Below are positions 43,209-54,105 of a stretch of 64,000 nt of DNA, in pieces. A model generated the notes under the pieces. It did not search any database. It was not told where the DNA came from and saw only the letters and a list, made by a program, of their open reading frames with translations. The stretch is from Puccinia triticina (Eukaryota > Basidiomycota > Pucciniomycetes > Pucciniales > Pucciniaceae). Positions within the stretch are counted from its first letter, which is position 1, and each line of letters starts with the position of its first letter. The stretch lies in NCBI RefSeq assembly GCF_026914185.1, contig NC_070566.1:5208001-5272000 (forward strand). The letters are read 5' to 3'. A program made the position numbers and the translations under genes.

Positions 43209-43840
43209 TCAACTAATCAACCCTGTCAGAAATCTTGATTGAAACAAACTAGGTGATTGAACCGCAACAACACCTAATTGACTTGACACCATTTGGTGCA
43301 ATCACTTTTGTTCATCAGAAGGCAGGATCAAAAATACAACCAGCAGGGGTTTGAATGACCTGTCTAGGATTTGAACCGTTCTCTGATGCTATGCAATTTC
43401 TTGATCAATCAACTGGTTGGGTTATACTGAGTCGCGACTATACTCAAGTTTCCCCATCGAAAGTATCTGACTTATATGCTTCAAAGAAAACTGTAATCAA
43501 GCTACCAACTGCGACAGAGAAATCATATAACACATCTGATTGGGTTACTCTACCAGCTGATTTGGGTTCATCGACAAATAAATCAAATGATGAACAAGTT
43601 CAGCAGAGATGTGTTCCTCCTCCTCAACATCAAGTCCCTTTGACTCCTGCTCCTTGGCCAGCTGTAACCTTCAAAGGTCCTGCACATACCGGAACAGCGT
43701 CAGTGATCAACACCCCGCAATTTCCAGGCTCTTTTCCACCGCAGGCATCAACTTCTCACGCAAATCAGTCATCTTGTCGGCCCCGCACTCAATCTGCTCA
43801 TACATTTCAGAATACTGCTCCAACATTGCAAGACTGATCA
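43209..43840 (+). pseudogene. pol: Cop-1 integrase C-terminus and linker
   Basis: Directly after element C the copia frame resumes (STLSEILIETN, VIEPQQHLIDLTPFGAITF), with a TAA near 43214, a TAG near 43250 and a TGA at 43352-43354. It then runs CLGFEPFSDAMQFLDQSTG and VILSRDYTQVSP, as in the region between integrase and RT of copia elements. A Ser/Pro-rich linker continues to the stop near 43838. The TGA is in a TTTGA context. Confidence 0.75.
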
Positions 43841-43894
43841 AACTGCCAGATTGACCTCGCAAACCAAACTGGGAGTATGTAGTTAAGTAGCCGG

Positions 43895-45603
43895 GTGATA
43901 AAGCCCCAAAAGATATCAGTAGCAAGATCTCCACGGACAATATCATCAATCCTGATACAAAATCAAATGATGGCAACAATGAAGATGAGCCTGGTGATGA
44001 TCAAGAAGAAGATGACAAGCGTGTGCATTTTATTGCGCTTGTGGATCAAGTTGCTGTGGATAAGGTGTTGGCAGATGACAACAAGTGACCAGTGTGGGAA
44101 GAAGCTATGTGCAAGGAATTCAATTCGTTATCATTCCACAACACTGGTATTTTGACTCCCCCACCTCCTGACAAGAAGATCATTGGCGGTATGTGGCTTC
44201 TGTCTTGTAAGCAAAACAAATACAACAGGGTGTACAAAAACAAAGCTCAATGGGTCACATTTGGCAATCATCAAGAATATCAAAAACACTACTGGGATAC
44301 GTATGCGTCTGTCGGTTGAAATGAATCCTTGAAGATTTTGCTATCATTGGCGGTCAATAAAGGGATGCATGTATGTCAATTTGATGTTGAGATTGCATTT
44401 CTGGATGGTGAGATTGATTCTCCTGTATATTTTTGTCAGGTCAAGGGTTTTGAGGAACCAGCTAAAGAAAATTGGGTTTGGAAGCTCAAAAAATCACTGT
44501 ATGGGACCAAACAGGCTCCTTAATGTTGGAAGGCACATTTGGTAAAAACTTTTCACTCCGTTGGCATGTTCCCTCTCAATACTGATGACGCTGTATTTAC
44601 CAACAAAAATAAGACCTTATTTCTACACATGCATGTAGATGATGGCTTGCTGGTGGGAGAATCTAAACTGCTGGTCAATAATTTCTTATCCAATCTTCAG
44701 AAGACGTATAAGCTCAAGATCACAGACCATCCAACTCAGCATCTTGGCTATACTTTGAAATGGATTGACAACAGAGAATTGATACTTCATCACTGCAACA
44801 TGATTTTGCAAATTATTGAAGATTTTGGAATGAAGAATGCAAAAAGTGTCGAGACTCCTGCACCGTCAAATATTCATGAACTTCTCAACGCTGAAGACAC
44901 GCCATTTGATGTAACAACTATGCAGCAAGTGGTTGGAAGCTTGAATCATGTTGCACTTCATACTAGACCCAACATTCAGTTCACTGTCAATCAACTGGCT
45001 AGATACACGTCAAAACCAACACGCACGCACTGGGCTCTTGTCAAGCATTTACTCCGCTATCTTCAAGGAACAAAGTCACTTGGATTGCATTTTCGCAAAA
45101 AAAAGCCATCAATGTCTCACCATAGTCATCTTGTTGGATGGGCGGATGCGGACTATGCTAACATCATACCTTCTTGCAAATCAATCTCAGGATATCTACT
45201 GGAATTTTATGGAAATCCGGTTTGTTGGCTGACAAAGAAACAACCCGTTGTTGCGCAGTCAACCACAGAAGCTGAATATATATCAATTAATGTGTGTTCC
45301 AAGCAAATACGGTGGTTATCCAATCTGATTCTGGAGATGAATATCAACATATCTGCTCCTGTAATCTTTAACAGCAATTCTGGGGCTAACTGTGTAAGTC
45401 AAGAAGTTCAACTTAATCCAAACTCCAAACATACTGAAGTCCGTTACCAATATTTTCGTGACCAAGTGCAAAGGAAACGTCTCGCAGTTCGGCAGATGTC
45501 TACGAATGAGATGACTGCCAATATCCTTACTAAAGCGCTTGGGCCAAATAAAATTGATGTTGCACTTCAACAACTGCACATGTTACATACAAATGACATT
45601 TAG
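43895..45603 (+). pseudogene. pol: Cop-1 reverse transcriptase and RNase H
   Basis: The RT starts WEEAMCKEFNSLSFHNTGIL, with FDVEIAFLDGEIDSPVYF, WVWKLKKSLYGTKQAP and HMHVDDGLLVG (active site VDD intact). RNase H is HLVGWADADYANIIPSCKSI, VVAQSTTEAEYISI, then FNSNSGANCVSQ where the family has Asp, and NEMTANILTKAL at the end. In-frame stops or shifts occur near 44088, 44317 and 44521; the last 354 codons (44539-45603) are uninterrupted. The stop codon overlaps the polypurine tract. Confidence 0.9.
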
Positions 45604-45609
45604 GGGGAG
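45601..45609 (+). promoter_or_regulatory. Polypurine tract of Cop-1
   Basis: TAGGGGGAG directly before the 3' LTR start TGTTGG; its TAG is also the end of the pol frame. Confidence 0.8.
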
Positions 45610-46175
45610 TGTTGGATGAAATGTCAACTACATGTTACATGAAAAGCCAAGCACTCAAATCAATCCTAGAACTCTCTCACTCAGTTAATGTCTCAGCGAT
45701 CAAGTCCAAACTATCAAGATCAAGTCTGCAAAAAACCTTCAACATCAAACTTCAAGGCTCAACTCATCTTGGTCATTGACATCAGGTAAAATCATTGGCA
45801 TCAATCATCTGAAGATCAATAACTTATCACATTTGTTCAATCTTCAACTCAGTGATCACCAAGTGTTTCCAAGTCAAGTTAAAAGAGTCGCATTGGTCAG
45901 GGGGAGGAGGATAGGTACTTGAATCTCAAATGTTATGTTTTCTTGAATCCTTTTAATTAAAACCTTATTCTTTATTTCTAGTTTCACTATCTCTCAATCG
46001 TCATGTTTTCTCAAAAAGTCTGTCTTTAGAACAACAATCTAACAACCTAGGTAAAACTATAACTTCCTCATATCTCATGATTATTATTCTTTATTAAAAA
46101 ATTTTCATTTGTGAAGTATTTTACTACTACTGGTTTTTAAGAGTTTGCAATTATACAAGATCTCTCTAAACTACA
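45610..46175 (+). repeat. 3' LTR of Cop-1
   Basis: 566 bp copy of the 5' LTR with about 24 differences by eye, followed by the duplication ATTTG. Confidence 0.95.
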
Positions 46176-46188
46176 ATTTGGACACTCA

Positions 46189-46560
46189 ATGGATTCACTT
46201 CCCATTCTACTGCCTTATACGGCCATGTCCTGTCCACTGGGATACGTGAGTATGAGGGTAGGGAACATCACAAAATGGGCCATGATTGACATGGGGTCCA
46301 TGATCAATATTCTTCTGGCGGATTGGCAAAAGAGGCTAACTTGGTATTGTGGAAAACAAACATCAAAATCTGTACAATGGGTGGGTTTACTTGCAAAGTA
46401 GACAGGATAGCGGAAGCGGAGACCGTAGAAGTAGCAAAAGTGGTGAAGAAGTTGTTGTTCTTGGTAACCACGTCTCATGAAATCATTCTTGGTTGACAGG
46501 CTCTTTTCGCTTTTTGAGCGCAACTGGATTTCTTCCCTGCTAGGCAAGAGGAAGAAATGT
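46189..46560 (+). pseudogene. pol: Element D protease
   Basis: Immediately after Cop-1 the D frame gives PYTAMSCPLGYVSMRVG and the retropepsin core AMIDMGSMINILLADW, where DSG is DMG. A frameshift or stop near 46400 breaks the second half. The element D sequence is continuous across the Cop-1 site, and part of nucleocapsid seems deleted before it. Confidence 0.7.
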
Positions 46561-47640
46561 GGGTAGAAGGGACACACGGGAAGAAGTACAAGACAATCAT
46601 CTTCCAGCCTCAAAGTGGAGATTGGGCCTCCTGCAAAGAATTTTTAGTTGTTGGCCAAGCTATCTGGGTGGAAGAAGCTTTGACTCAGCTCGGACAGTCA
46701 ACATTTAAGAAGCAGGAGGGTATTGGCAAAAGGACAGAGAGGCAGGTCAATACCAAAGTGAGCTTTCCATTGTGTGCATCTCTGAGTGTGGAAGGATCAA
46801 AGCACTACCACAGTGCCACTGTGGTGAGCTGTGACTTTGTGGTAGGGACGAGTGACAAGCGGGAAGCAGGAAAGTGGGTGAGGAAACTGGGAACTGCGTG
46901 GCGGAGGCAAGCAGTGCACAAGTAAGTCCTCCCAAGTATGCACTTCCAAGTTGGTTGTCTACAAAACCCGACCTTTGTGCCACGGTTGTGAGCAAAATGA
47001 GAGGTCCGCGCAAGGGTTTGATTGTGGCCAGGACAATCAGCGACAACAGAGAAGCAAGAATGGGGCAAGTCAACGGCGGGAGGTACAAGCCGGTGTCAAA
47101 GAAGGTGCGGCTGCGGAAGGTGGCAATGCCGCAGGAGCTCAACCCACCGCTGAGGGAAATCAGATGGAGTCGGGATCCGTTTAAGACACCTTTACATTGG
47201 GTCCTGCCAAGGTGCAAGCTGACGGAGCGGATGGCCAGTCTTAACTTTGGGCCACCGGAGTGGCTCCATGAGGAGGAGTTCCACCTGTTGGCGGAGGCCA
47301 TTACGCTGTGGAAAAGGGTGTTGTTGTTTGGGCCAGAGGACCGGGGCTTACTCAAACGGAGTATTGGGGACCCTTATTGAATACCCACTGTTCCGCATCA
47401 GCCATGGCAGATACGGCCCATCCCTATACCGGTGGTGATTTGCGGAGAGATGACAGAGCTTGTGCGGGAACGGTTGTGAACGGGGTTGTATGAGCAATCA
47501 TGCTCAAGCTACTCTACCCCAATCTTTGTGGTTATTAAGCAGGAAAAGAAGAGTCTACGGATCATGCACAACTTGCAACATCTTAATTCTGTCACTATAC
47601 GGGACGCCGGTTACCGCCGCGCATAGAGGAGTTTATTGAC
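46560..47640 (+). pseudogene. pol: Element D pre-RT region and RT fingers
   Basis: The frame 46874-47380 contains EASSAQVSPPKYALPSWL, VNGGRYKPVSKKVRLRKVAMP, SLNFGPPEWLHEEEFHLLAE and FGPEDRGLLKRS, the same lead-in as in B and C. After a frameshift it reads YEQSCSSYSTPIFVVIKQEKK and IMHNLQHLNSVTIRDAG, the RT fingers. It is cut at EEFID by element E at 47640. Confidence 0.8.
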
Positions 47641-47989
47641 TGTGACCCCGCGCCCTGCGGACTCACAAGAACAGTCACACAGGAATCACGGATCCGTCCC
47701 CGGCAGGACTCTTAGGCCTCGACTCCCCGCACCCTCCTAGCTCAGTAGGGAAGTACTGACCACTTCCTCTGAGCTAGGTGAGCACTCAACCATTCCTCTT
47801 CCCCTTCCCCCCATTCCTTGTGGTATGTAGTAGGGAAGTACTGACCACTTCCTCTGAGCTAGCCATTTGCAATATAGAGTACATTGGTTCTAGAAGTTTT
47901 CCCTCCAAGACTTGGAAGTCTTGTCTCTGAGCCTGCCCCTGAATCTGAATCTGATCTGTTTGTGAAGAGTCTATCTGAAGACTCTTACA
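47641..47989 (+). repeat. 5' LTR of element E
   Basis: 349 bp, TGTGACCCCGCG to GACTCTTACA. It contains a tandem pair of AGGGAAGTACTGACCACTTC units about 83 bp apart. Confidence 0.95.
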
Positions 47990-48037
47990 CTTTTTTTTTC
48001 TCGAACCAAACTCCACGACACCGAACAAAGGGCAAGA

Positions 48038-49375
48038 ATGACCCTTCCCAACCCCCCCCTGGAGAATCCTCCTACACCTGACATCCTCAAAGACAACCCG
48101 CGGCCCACCCGGTCGGGACCTCCGGCCCGTGTTATTGTGTCATTGCAATTGGGCGACACAATTAGGCACGCACTGATTGATACCGGGTCCGAAATCAATC
48201 TGATTTTGACAGAAGCCTCAACGTCAGCCAATCTAACTTATCGGCCGCTACTGACGCCAACTAGAGTCCAACTAGCCCTTGAGACGGACTCCCCCAAACC
48301 CCTCCTCCTTACCCATTACGTGACCAGTACGCTAAGCGACCAACACTCGGATCTTCGGTTCAAGAATGTCTGCATGCACGTCGGCCCGGTCCTGGGCAAC
48401 TACGACATCATACTTGGCACCCCCTTCCTGTACAGGTTTGATCTCCTGGTGTCGATCCGAGGCCGCTCCTTGATCCACGAGCCATTTGGACATCACATAC
48501 AAGCACGCCCAACAGATGAGCTCGCTGCTGCAATAACTGTGGACACGGAAGACTACCCGTGCCAATCTACAGAGCGCAAACTGCTGCGCAAGTACGTGGA
48601 TCTGTTCCCAGCAGATATCCCTAATGTCACAGAGGATGAGGACGGACCGATCCTGGACGGTAGCTTCCCGGACAAACTACAAGACGCGGGCTCTAAGGTC
48701 CGCCATAAGATTGTTTTGACCGACCCCTTGGCTGTAGTGAACGAAAAACAATACCCGTACCCCCAGAAGCACCTCAAGGCTTGGAGGACGCTTCTCTACC
48801 AACATATTGACGCCGGGCGTATTTGGCGCTCCACAAGCCAATACGCTTCCCCCAGCCTAATCATCCCTAAGAAAGATCTGACGGCTTTACCGTGTTGGGT
48901 TTGCGATTATAGGAAGCTAAACAGTCTGACGGTCCGCAACAGATCGCCCCTGCCAAACGTAGATGAGCTGGTTTGACTGGTTGCCTCAGGCAAGGTCTTC
49001 TCCATCCTCGACCAAACGAATGCGTTTTTCCAGACGCGGATGAGGGAAGAAGACATCCCCTTGACGGCCGTCAAGACGCCTTGGGGACTGATGGAGTGGG
49101 TGGTCATGCCCATGGGACTCACCAACGCCCCAGCAACACATCAAGCAAGACTCAAAGAGGCGCTGGGGGACCTCTTGAACAAGATCTGCGTGGTTTACTT
49201 GGACGATATCGTTGTCTTCTTGGACTCCTTCGCCACCCAGGAAAAACACGTACGGCTTGTCCTCGACTGCCTACGCGCGGCCCAACTGTATTGCAGCCCC
49301 AAGAAAACCCATCTCTTCCAGCGGGAAATCAAGTTCCTGGGACACCACATCTCGGCCGGACGAGTCCAAGGTTAA
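48038..49375 (+). pseudogene. pol: Element E protease and reverse transcriptase
   Basis: ATG 48038 opens directly into protease: LGDTIRHALIDTGSEINLIL (DTG intact), YDIILGTPFLYRFDL. RT follows: STSQYASPSLIIPKKD, CDYRKLNSLTVRNRSPLP, a TGA at 48974-48976 (in a TTTGA context), then [26 protein letters not shown] (active site intact) and [12 protein letters not shown]. The frame ends in a shift near 49370. Apart from the one TGA the first 445 codons are in one frame. A Gag domain before the protease, expected in Ty3 elements, is absent. Confidence 0.9.
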
Positions 49376-51321
49376 AACAATCCACTCCTGGCCGTCGCCC
49401 AGATCGGCAAAGGGCGTGAAGCGGTTCCTCGGCACAGTGCAGTGGATGAAGAAGTTCATCTGGGGCCTACAGCAATACGTTGGCACCTTAACCCCCCTGA
49501 CGAGCTCAAAACTGGAGAAGAAGGATTTCAAATGGGGAGCAGCCGAAGAACATGCGTTCCAAAATATCAAGAGGATCATGACAAGTCTTCCAGCTCTGAA
49601 GAATGTTGATTTTGACTCGGAGGACCCCATTTGGATGTTCACCAACGCGAGCGGCTCAGGCTTAGGGGCAGCCCTTTTTCAAGGATCAGAGTGGAGAACC
49701 GCCTCACCTATTGCGTACGAGTCCAGACAGATGTTGCCGGCGGAACAAAATTATCCGGTCCATGAGCAGGAACTCCTGGCAGTGGTGCACGCCCTCCAGA
49801 AATGGAAGTTGCTCCTGTTGGGCATGAAGTTTAACGTCATGACCAACCACCACTACCTGACTCACCTACTGCGTCAGCGCAACCTCAGCCGCCACCAGGC
49901 TTGATGGACGGAACTCATTGCCGATTTCAACCTCAACTTTGAGTACATTTGAGGAGAAGATAACACCGTAGTGGACGCACTTTCCTGGAATAACACTCCT
50001 GACAAACGACCCTTGGTAATCCCAGAAGACATCAGACGTGTGGCGGCTCTGACCGAGGTGGGGTATTCTATCTCTGAGGAACTTAAGCGACAAATAATGG
50101 TAGGTTACACCATTGACGCGTTCTGCATCTTGGCCAGGGAAGTTTTCCCTCTGAGGGACGATTGCCTCGAGATCGACGGACTGCTCTTCATTGATGGCCG
50201 GCTCCTCATCCCGGCTACCGGAACCATTCAGCACTTGCTCATCAAGGAAGCACATACCCGCATTGGACATCTCGGCTACCAGAAGACCCTCGACAAACTG
50301 CGCGTCGACTTCTTCTGGCCCCGGATGGCCAAAGATGTACAGATCTTCACGGGGTCCTGTGAACATGCCAGAGGACAAAAGCACCAACCACGGCGCCTGC
50401 GGGAAAAATGCTCACTCCAACGGTCCCACGCATCCCGCTATCAGACACAGCCATCGACTTTGTAGGACCCCTTTGACAATTGTCTGGACACTACGATATG
50501 ATTCTAACCTGCACGTGCCGCCTCTTGGGGTTCACCAGAATAATTCCGACTCTCCAGACAGATACTGCGGAAAAGACAGCATCCCGGTTCTTTGCCGGGT
50601 TGATCGCAACATTTGGCGCCCCCACAACCATAATCAGCGACCGCGACAAGACATGGACTTCCAAATTCTGGAAAGCACTAATGGACAAAATCAACGTTAA
50701 ATTTCACATGACGACCGCCTTCCATCCACAAGCGGATGGCCGCAGCAAGCGGACAAACAAGACAGTGGGTCAGATTCTCCGCACAACGACATCAAACAAC
50801 AGAGCCGCTGGTTGGAAGCTATCCCTGCGGTGGAATTTGCCATCAACACGGCGATTAACGTTGCCACAAAGATGAGCCCGTTCAAGTTGATATTTGGTCA
50901 ACCGGCCCGCCTGTTTGTGGCCCCGACGGCCCCCTTGGAGGTTCCAAGTCTTGACTCCTGGATCCGCCTGAGGGAAGGGAGCTGGGCAGATGCAAGAGAT
51001 GCGCTCTGGGTAAGCCGGGTGAAGCAGGCACTATACCACAACCGCAAGCGCCGCAACCGGACTACCCCCGAACCAGACACCTTGGCATTCCTAGATTCAG
51101 CGGACTGGCAAGGTCGCCATCAAGGCGGGACGGACAAGCTGAAAGACCGTTTTGAGGGGCCCTACAAGGTTATTGCGGTCACAAATCACGGTCAAAACGT
51201 TGAACTTGCCCTCCCTGCTGGCGACTGCCGGCACCCAGTTTTCCATGTCTCAAAAGTCAAGCCCCTTGTCCAACCACCAGAATCGACACCCTGCCACCCC
51301 ACCAACCCAAACATCTGTTGA
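49376..51321 (+). pseudogene. pol: Element E RNase H and integrase
   Basis: RNase H reads WMFTNASGSGLGAALFQ and FNVMTNHHYLTHLLR. Both positions are Asp in relatives and Asn here, so the domain should be inactive. Integrase: zinc domain HTRIGHLGYQKTLDKLRVDFF with the second Cys of the CxxC pair lost (SCEHARG); core TTIISDRDKTWTSKFW and AFHPQADGRSKRTNKTVGQ, where the catalytic Glu is Lys; C-terminal FEGPYKVIAVTNHGQNVEL and HPVFHVSKVKPL. At least three frameshifts or stops (49904, 49950, 50465). The polypurine tract ATAGGAGGGAAGAA lies directly before the 3' LTR. Confidence 0.9.
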
Positions 51322-51384
51322 CTCACCGACTCCACCAACTCCAGCAACAGACCCCCTTCCGACACATCTTATAGGAGGGAAGAA

Positions 51385-51733
51385 TGTGACCCCGCGCCCT
51401 GCGGACTCACAAGAACAGTCACACAGGAATCACGGATCCGTCCCCGGCAGGACTCTTAGGCCTCGACTCCCCGCACCCTCCTAGCTCAGTAGGGAAGTAC
51501 TGACCACTTCCTCTGAGCTAGGTGAGCACTCAACCATTCCTCTTCCCCTTCCCCCCATTCCTTGTGGTATGTAGTAGGGAAGTACTGACCACTTCCTCTG
51601 AGCTAGCCATTTGCAATATAGAGTACATTGGTTCTAGAAGTTTTCCCTCCAAGACTTGAAAGTCTTGTCTCTGAGCCTGCCCCTGAATCTGAATCTGATC
51701 TGTTTGTGAAGAGTCTATCTGAAGACTCTTACA
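51385..51733 (+). repeat. 3' LTR of element E
   Basis: 349 bp, about one base different from the 5' LTR (GAAAG for GGAAG near 51660). Confidence 0.95.
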
Positions 51734-51738
51734 TTGAC

Positions 51739-52196
51739 ACTATGGCAGGGCGGGTTTTCTATGGTCTGGTGGACCTTATGGGCGGATACAACCAGCGGGA
51801 ATTGCATACTGAGTCAATGCCGCTGACAGCGTTTGAGACGCAATTGGGGCACTTGCAGCTTACACGGCTTTCACAGGGTGCTACAAATTTGGTGGTGGTG
51901 TATCAGGCGCAGATGTCCTGGATTCTTCAGGATGAGTTACCCCATGTGACGCAGATATTTATTGATGATGCGGCCGTGAAGGGACCAAGGGGTGACTACA
52001 GCGGAGCGGCGTTAGCGGAAAATCCTAACATTCCCCGGTTTATCTGGGAGTACGCAGTGGCCCTGGAGCGGGTTTTGTGTTGGATCAAGGAAGCGGGCCT
52101 TACAGTTTCAGGAAAGAAGTTTGCAGTTTGCGTGCCGGCGCCGGAGGTCCTTGGGCACGAGGTGTCTTGAGATGGGCGGCGTGTTGCAGAGCCAAC
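51739..52196 (+). pseudogene. pol: Element D reverse transcriptase, palm and thumb
   Basis: It continues the D RT across the E insertion: MAGRVFYGLVDLMGGYNQRE, LTAFETQLGHLQLTRLSQGA, VVVYQAQMSWIL, IFIDDAAVKGP with the catalytic FIDD intact, IWEYAVALERVL and CVPAPEVLGHEV. A TGA at 52168-52170 is followed by DGRRVAEP in the same frame, and then the likeness to Ty3 ends near 52196. The RNase H and integrase that should follow are absent. Confidence 0.85.
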
Positions 52197-52656
52197 ACTA
52201 CAAACATGGATGAATTTGGGAAGGCTTATATTGATCATTTTTTTTTGAAATTTCTCTTTAAATTTTTTCCTTCCTGCAACATCATAACCCTTCTATCATC
52301 TCCCTTTCTCTTGATTTCCCCCTGTCTTAGTTTTCAACCATAGTAAAAGCTTCAGTTTGTTGCCAGATCAAATAGGTCATTTTTACATACTCATATGAAT
52401 TATTCCTGAGAAAAAAAGTCTGTTAAGTCAGGCAGGGAGGGGGAGGGGGGAGGGAGAAATGGGGAGTCATGAATTATTTTCACTTGAACCTTGCGGAAGT
52501 GTTGAAATCTACTTTCCAAAAAAAAAAAAAAGAAAAAAAAAAACCAATGAGTCTCAATATATCATGCCACATCAATTTTGTTCAAATTTAGTGGCTTGTA
52601 TATATGACTCATCATATCCAATATCCTAAATTTCTGCTAGGCCTGAGATTGATTTA
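52197..52656. other. Non-coding sequence after element D
   Basis: No gene seen. It contains T- and C/T-rich text near 52238-52330, a G-rich run (52430-52462) and an A-rich run (about 52518-52542). Confidence 0.5.
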
Positions 52657-52836
52657 ATGTTTGTACCAGATTTGAGTAAGGTGTCTTTTGCTTCTGTTGT
52701 TCAATCAAAGACTAATGAGAGGTGTTTCCCCAATATATTCAATGGGTCAACTGATGTTATCTCAGAATCTGAGGTTCAAAATTTTTTGAATCAAAAGAGA
52801 TTGATTGATTCTGTTTGGTTTGAAACTATCCCCTAA
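52657..52836 (+). CDS. Small unknown ORF, 59 residues
   Basis: The frame from ATG 52657 encodes MFVPDLSKVSFASVVQSK, then NERCFPNIFNGSTDVISESE and QNFLNQKRLIDSVWF, ending at TAA 52834-52836. The residue mix is that of a real protein rather than random A/T-rich DNA. The frame is open upstream to a possible splice acceptor (TTTCTGCTAG, 52631-52640), so it may be a last exon. No homologue recognised. Confidence 0.25.
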   Translation: MFVPDLSKVSFASVVQSKTNERCFPNIFNGSTDVISESEVQNFLNQKRLIDSVWFETIP

Positions 52837-52849
52837 AATTATCAGGCAG

Positions 52850-53874
52850 TGTTTTTTGTGCTTCTGCCACTGTATCACCAAATTAGGTTTTTCTTTGTGT
52901 TTCTGCCACTTTATCTTAACCAGGGATGGTGATCATTTCATGATATTGGTACCAGAATATTCATAAATTTCCAAAGATTATTTTGGTATAGCATTCATGG
53001 ATTTAAATCCCAAAAAGGAGCTTCTACAGTCTGATTAGTCTCAAAATATTGCCCAATTGGGTATTTTATGGTGCCTCTGCCACTGTATCTGAACCAGGGC
53101 TTACATCTATTTCATGATATTGATCCCATTATAATAAGACATGTTGAGAGATTAATTTGGGTCAGCTCTTGACCATGAAAATCCCAAAATGTGGCAGCTA
53201 AAATCTCATGAGTCTCAAAATATCACCAAATTGGGCTTTTCTTTATGTTTCTGCCACCATATCTCAACCGGGGATGGTGATTATGTCATGATATTGGTAC
53301 AAGAATATTCATCCATTTCCAAAGATTATTTTGGTATAGCTTCCATGTATGGAAATGCCCAAAAGGAGCTGCTATAGTCTGATTAGTCTCAACATATTGC
53401 TTAATTGGTTTTTTTTGGTGTTTCTGCCACTCATGTATCTCAACCGGCAATGAAAGTAATTTCATGATATTGTTACCATTATGATCAGACATGTTGAGAG
53501 ATCACTTTGGTTCAGCTCTTGACCATAAAAATCCCAAAATGTGGCAGCTACAGTCTCATGAGTCTCAAAATATCACCAAATTAGGGTTTTCTTTGTGTTT
53601 CTGCCACTATATGTAAACCGGGAATGGTGATTATTTCATGAAAGTGGGATCGGAATATTCAACCATTTCCAAAGATTATTTTGGTATAGCTTTCATGTAT
53701 GGATATGCTCAAAAGGAGCTGCTATAGTCTGATTAGTCTCAAAATATTGCCTAATTGGGTATTTTTTGGTGTTTCTGCCACTGTATCTCAACCCACAATG
53801 GGAATGATTTCATGATATTGATACCATTATGATAAGCAATTATGAGAGATTAATTTGGGTCAGCTCTTGACCAT
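52850..53874. repeat. Satellite of about 175 bp units, dimeric pattern, left part
   Basis: About six tandem units of roughly 170-180 bp, marked by TTTCTGCCACTGTATCTCAACC. Alternate units end in CATGAAAATCCCAAAATGTGGC or ATGGAAATGCCCAAAAGGAGC, giving a higher-order period near 350 bp. The array resumes at 58793 on the far side of Cop-2. Confidence 0.85.
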
Positions 53875-53974
53875 TGTTGTAGCTAGAACTCTTAATCTTG
53901 TATTGCTCCCCCCTGACTGCCTGATCCCTCCGCTGTACTCCAAATGTGGAGTTTGTCCACCCCACTCCACAACA
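53875..53974 (-). repeat. 3' LTR of Cop-2
   Basis: 100 bp; very short for an autonomous copia element. Confidence 0.95.
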
Positions 53975-54105
53975 TCCCCCCTCAAACTCCACACCTCTAA
54001 ATATAAGACACCAAACATAATGAGAAAAGAAGAAGAAAAAAAACAAAAATTAAGATAACCAAGCCACATTTTGAGAGGAAGGATGAAACAAGAACAAGTA
54101 TCAAT

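Larger units (their letters stand above)
27759..46175 (+). mobile_element. Copia retrotransposon Cop-1, split by hAT-1 and Ty3 element C
   Basis: Two 566 bp LTRs (27759-28324 and 45610-46175, about 96 percent alike by eye) are flanked by exact ATTTG copies (27754-27758 and 46176-46180). Between them, in copia order, lie gag, protease, integrase, RT and RNase H. A primer-binding site and a polypurine tract sit in the expected places. The 18.4 kb span includes hAT-1 (3.9 kb) and element C (9.0 kb), leaving about 5.4 kb, a normal copia size. Coding parts are interrupted by several stops. Confidence 0.95.
47641..51733 (+). mobile_element. Ty3 retrotransposon E, gag-less, nearly identical LTRs
   Basis: Two 349 bp LTRs (47641-47989 and 51385-51733) differ at about one base and are flanked by exact TTGAC (47636-47640 and 51734-51738). 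The interior is only 3395 bp: after a 48 bp leader the first ORF starts at protease. No gag is present anywhere. RT, RNase H and integrase follow. It inserted in element D RT in the same orientation. The LTR identity makes it one of the youngest insertions here. Confidence 0.95.
26838..52196 (+). mobile_element. Ty3 retrotransposon D, 3' truncated, split by Cop-1 and E
   Basis: Three blocks of one plus-strand Ty3 element can be joined exactly by removing two insertions with their duplications: gag (26838-27758), then protease and RT start (46176-47640), then RT (51734-52196). The frame is continuous across both junctions. Its RT has the same FIDD...KGP pattern as B and C. It stops abruptly inside RT near 52196, with no RNase H, integrase or 3' LTR. 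It is the oldest recognisable element of the central region, since everything else there lies inside it. The real 5' end is unknown and may reach left of element B. Confidence 0.8.
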
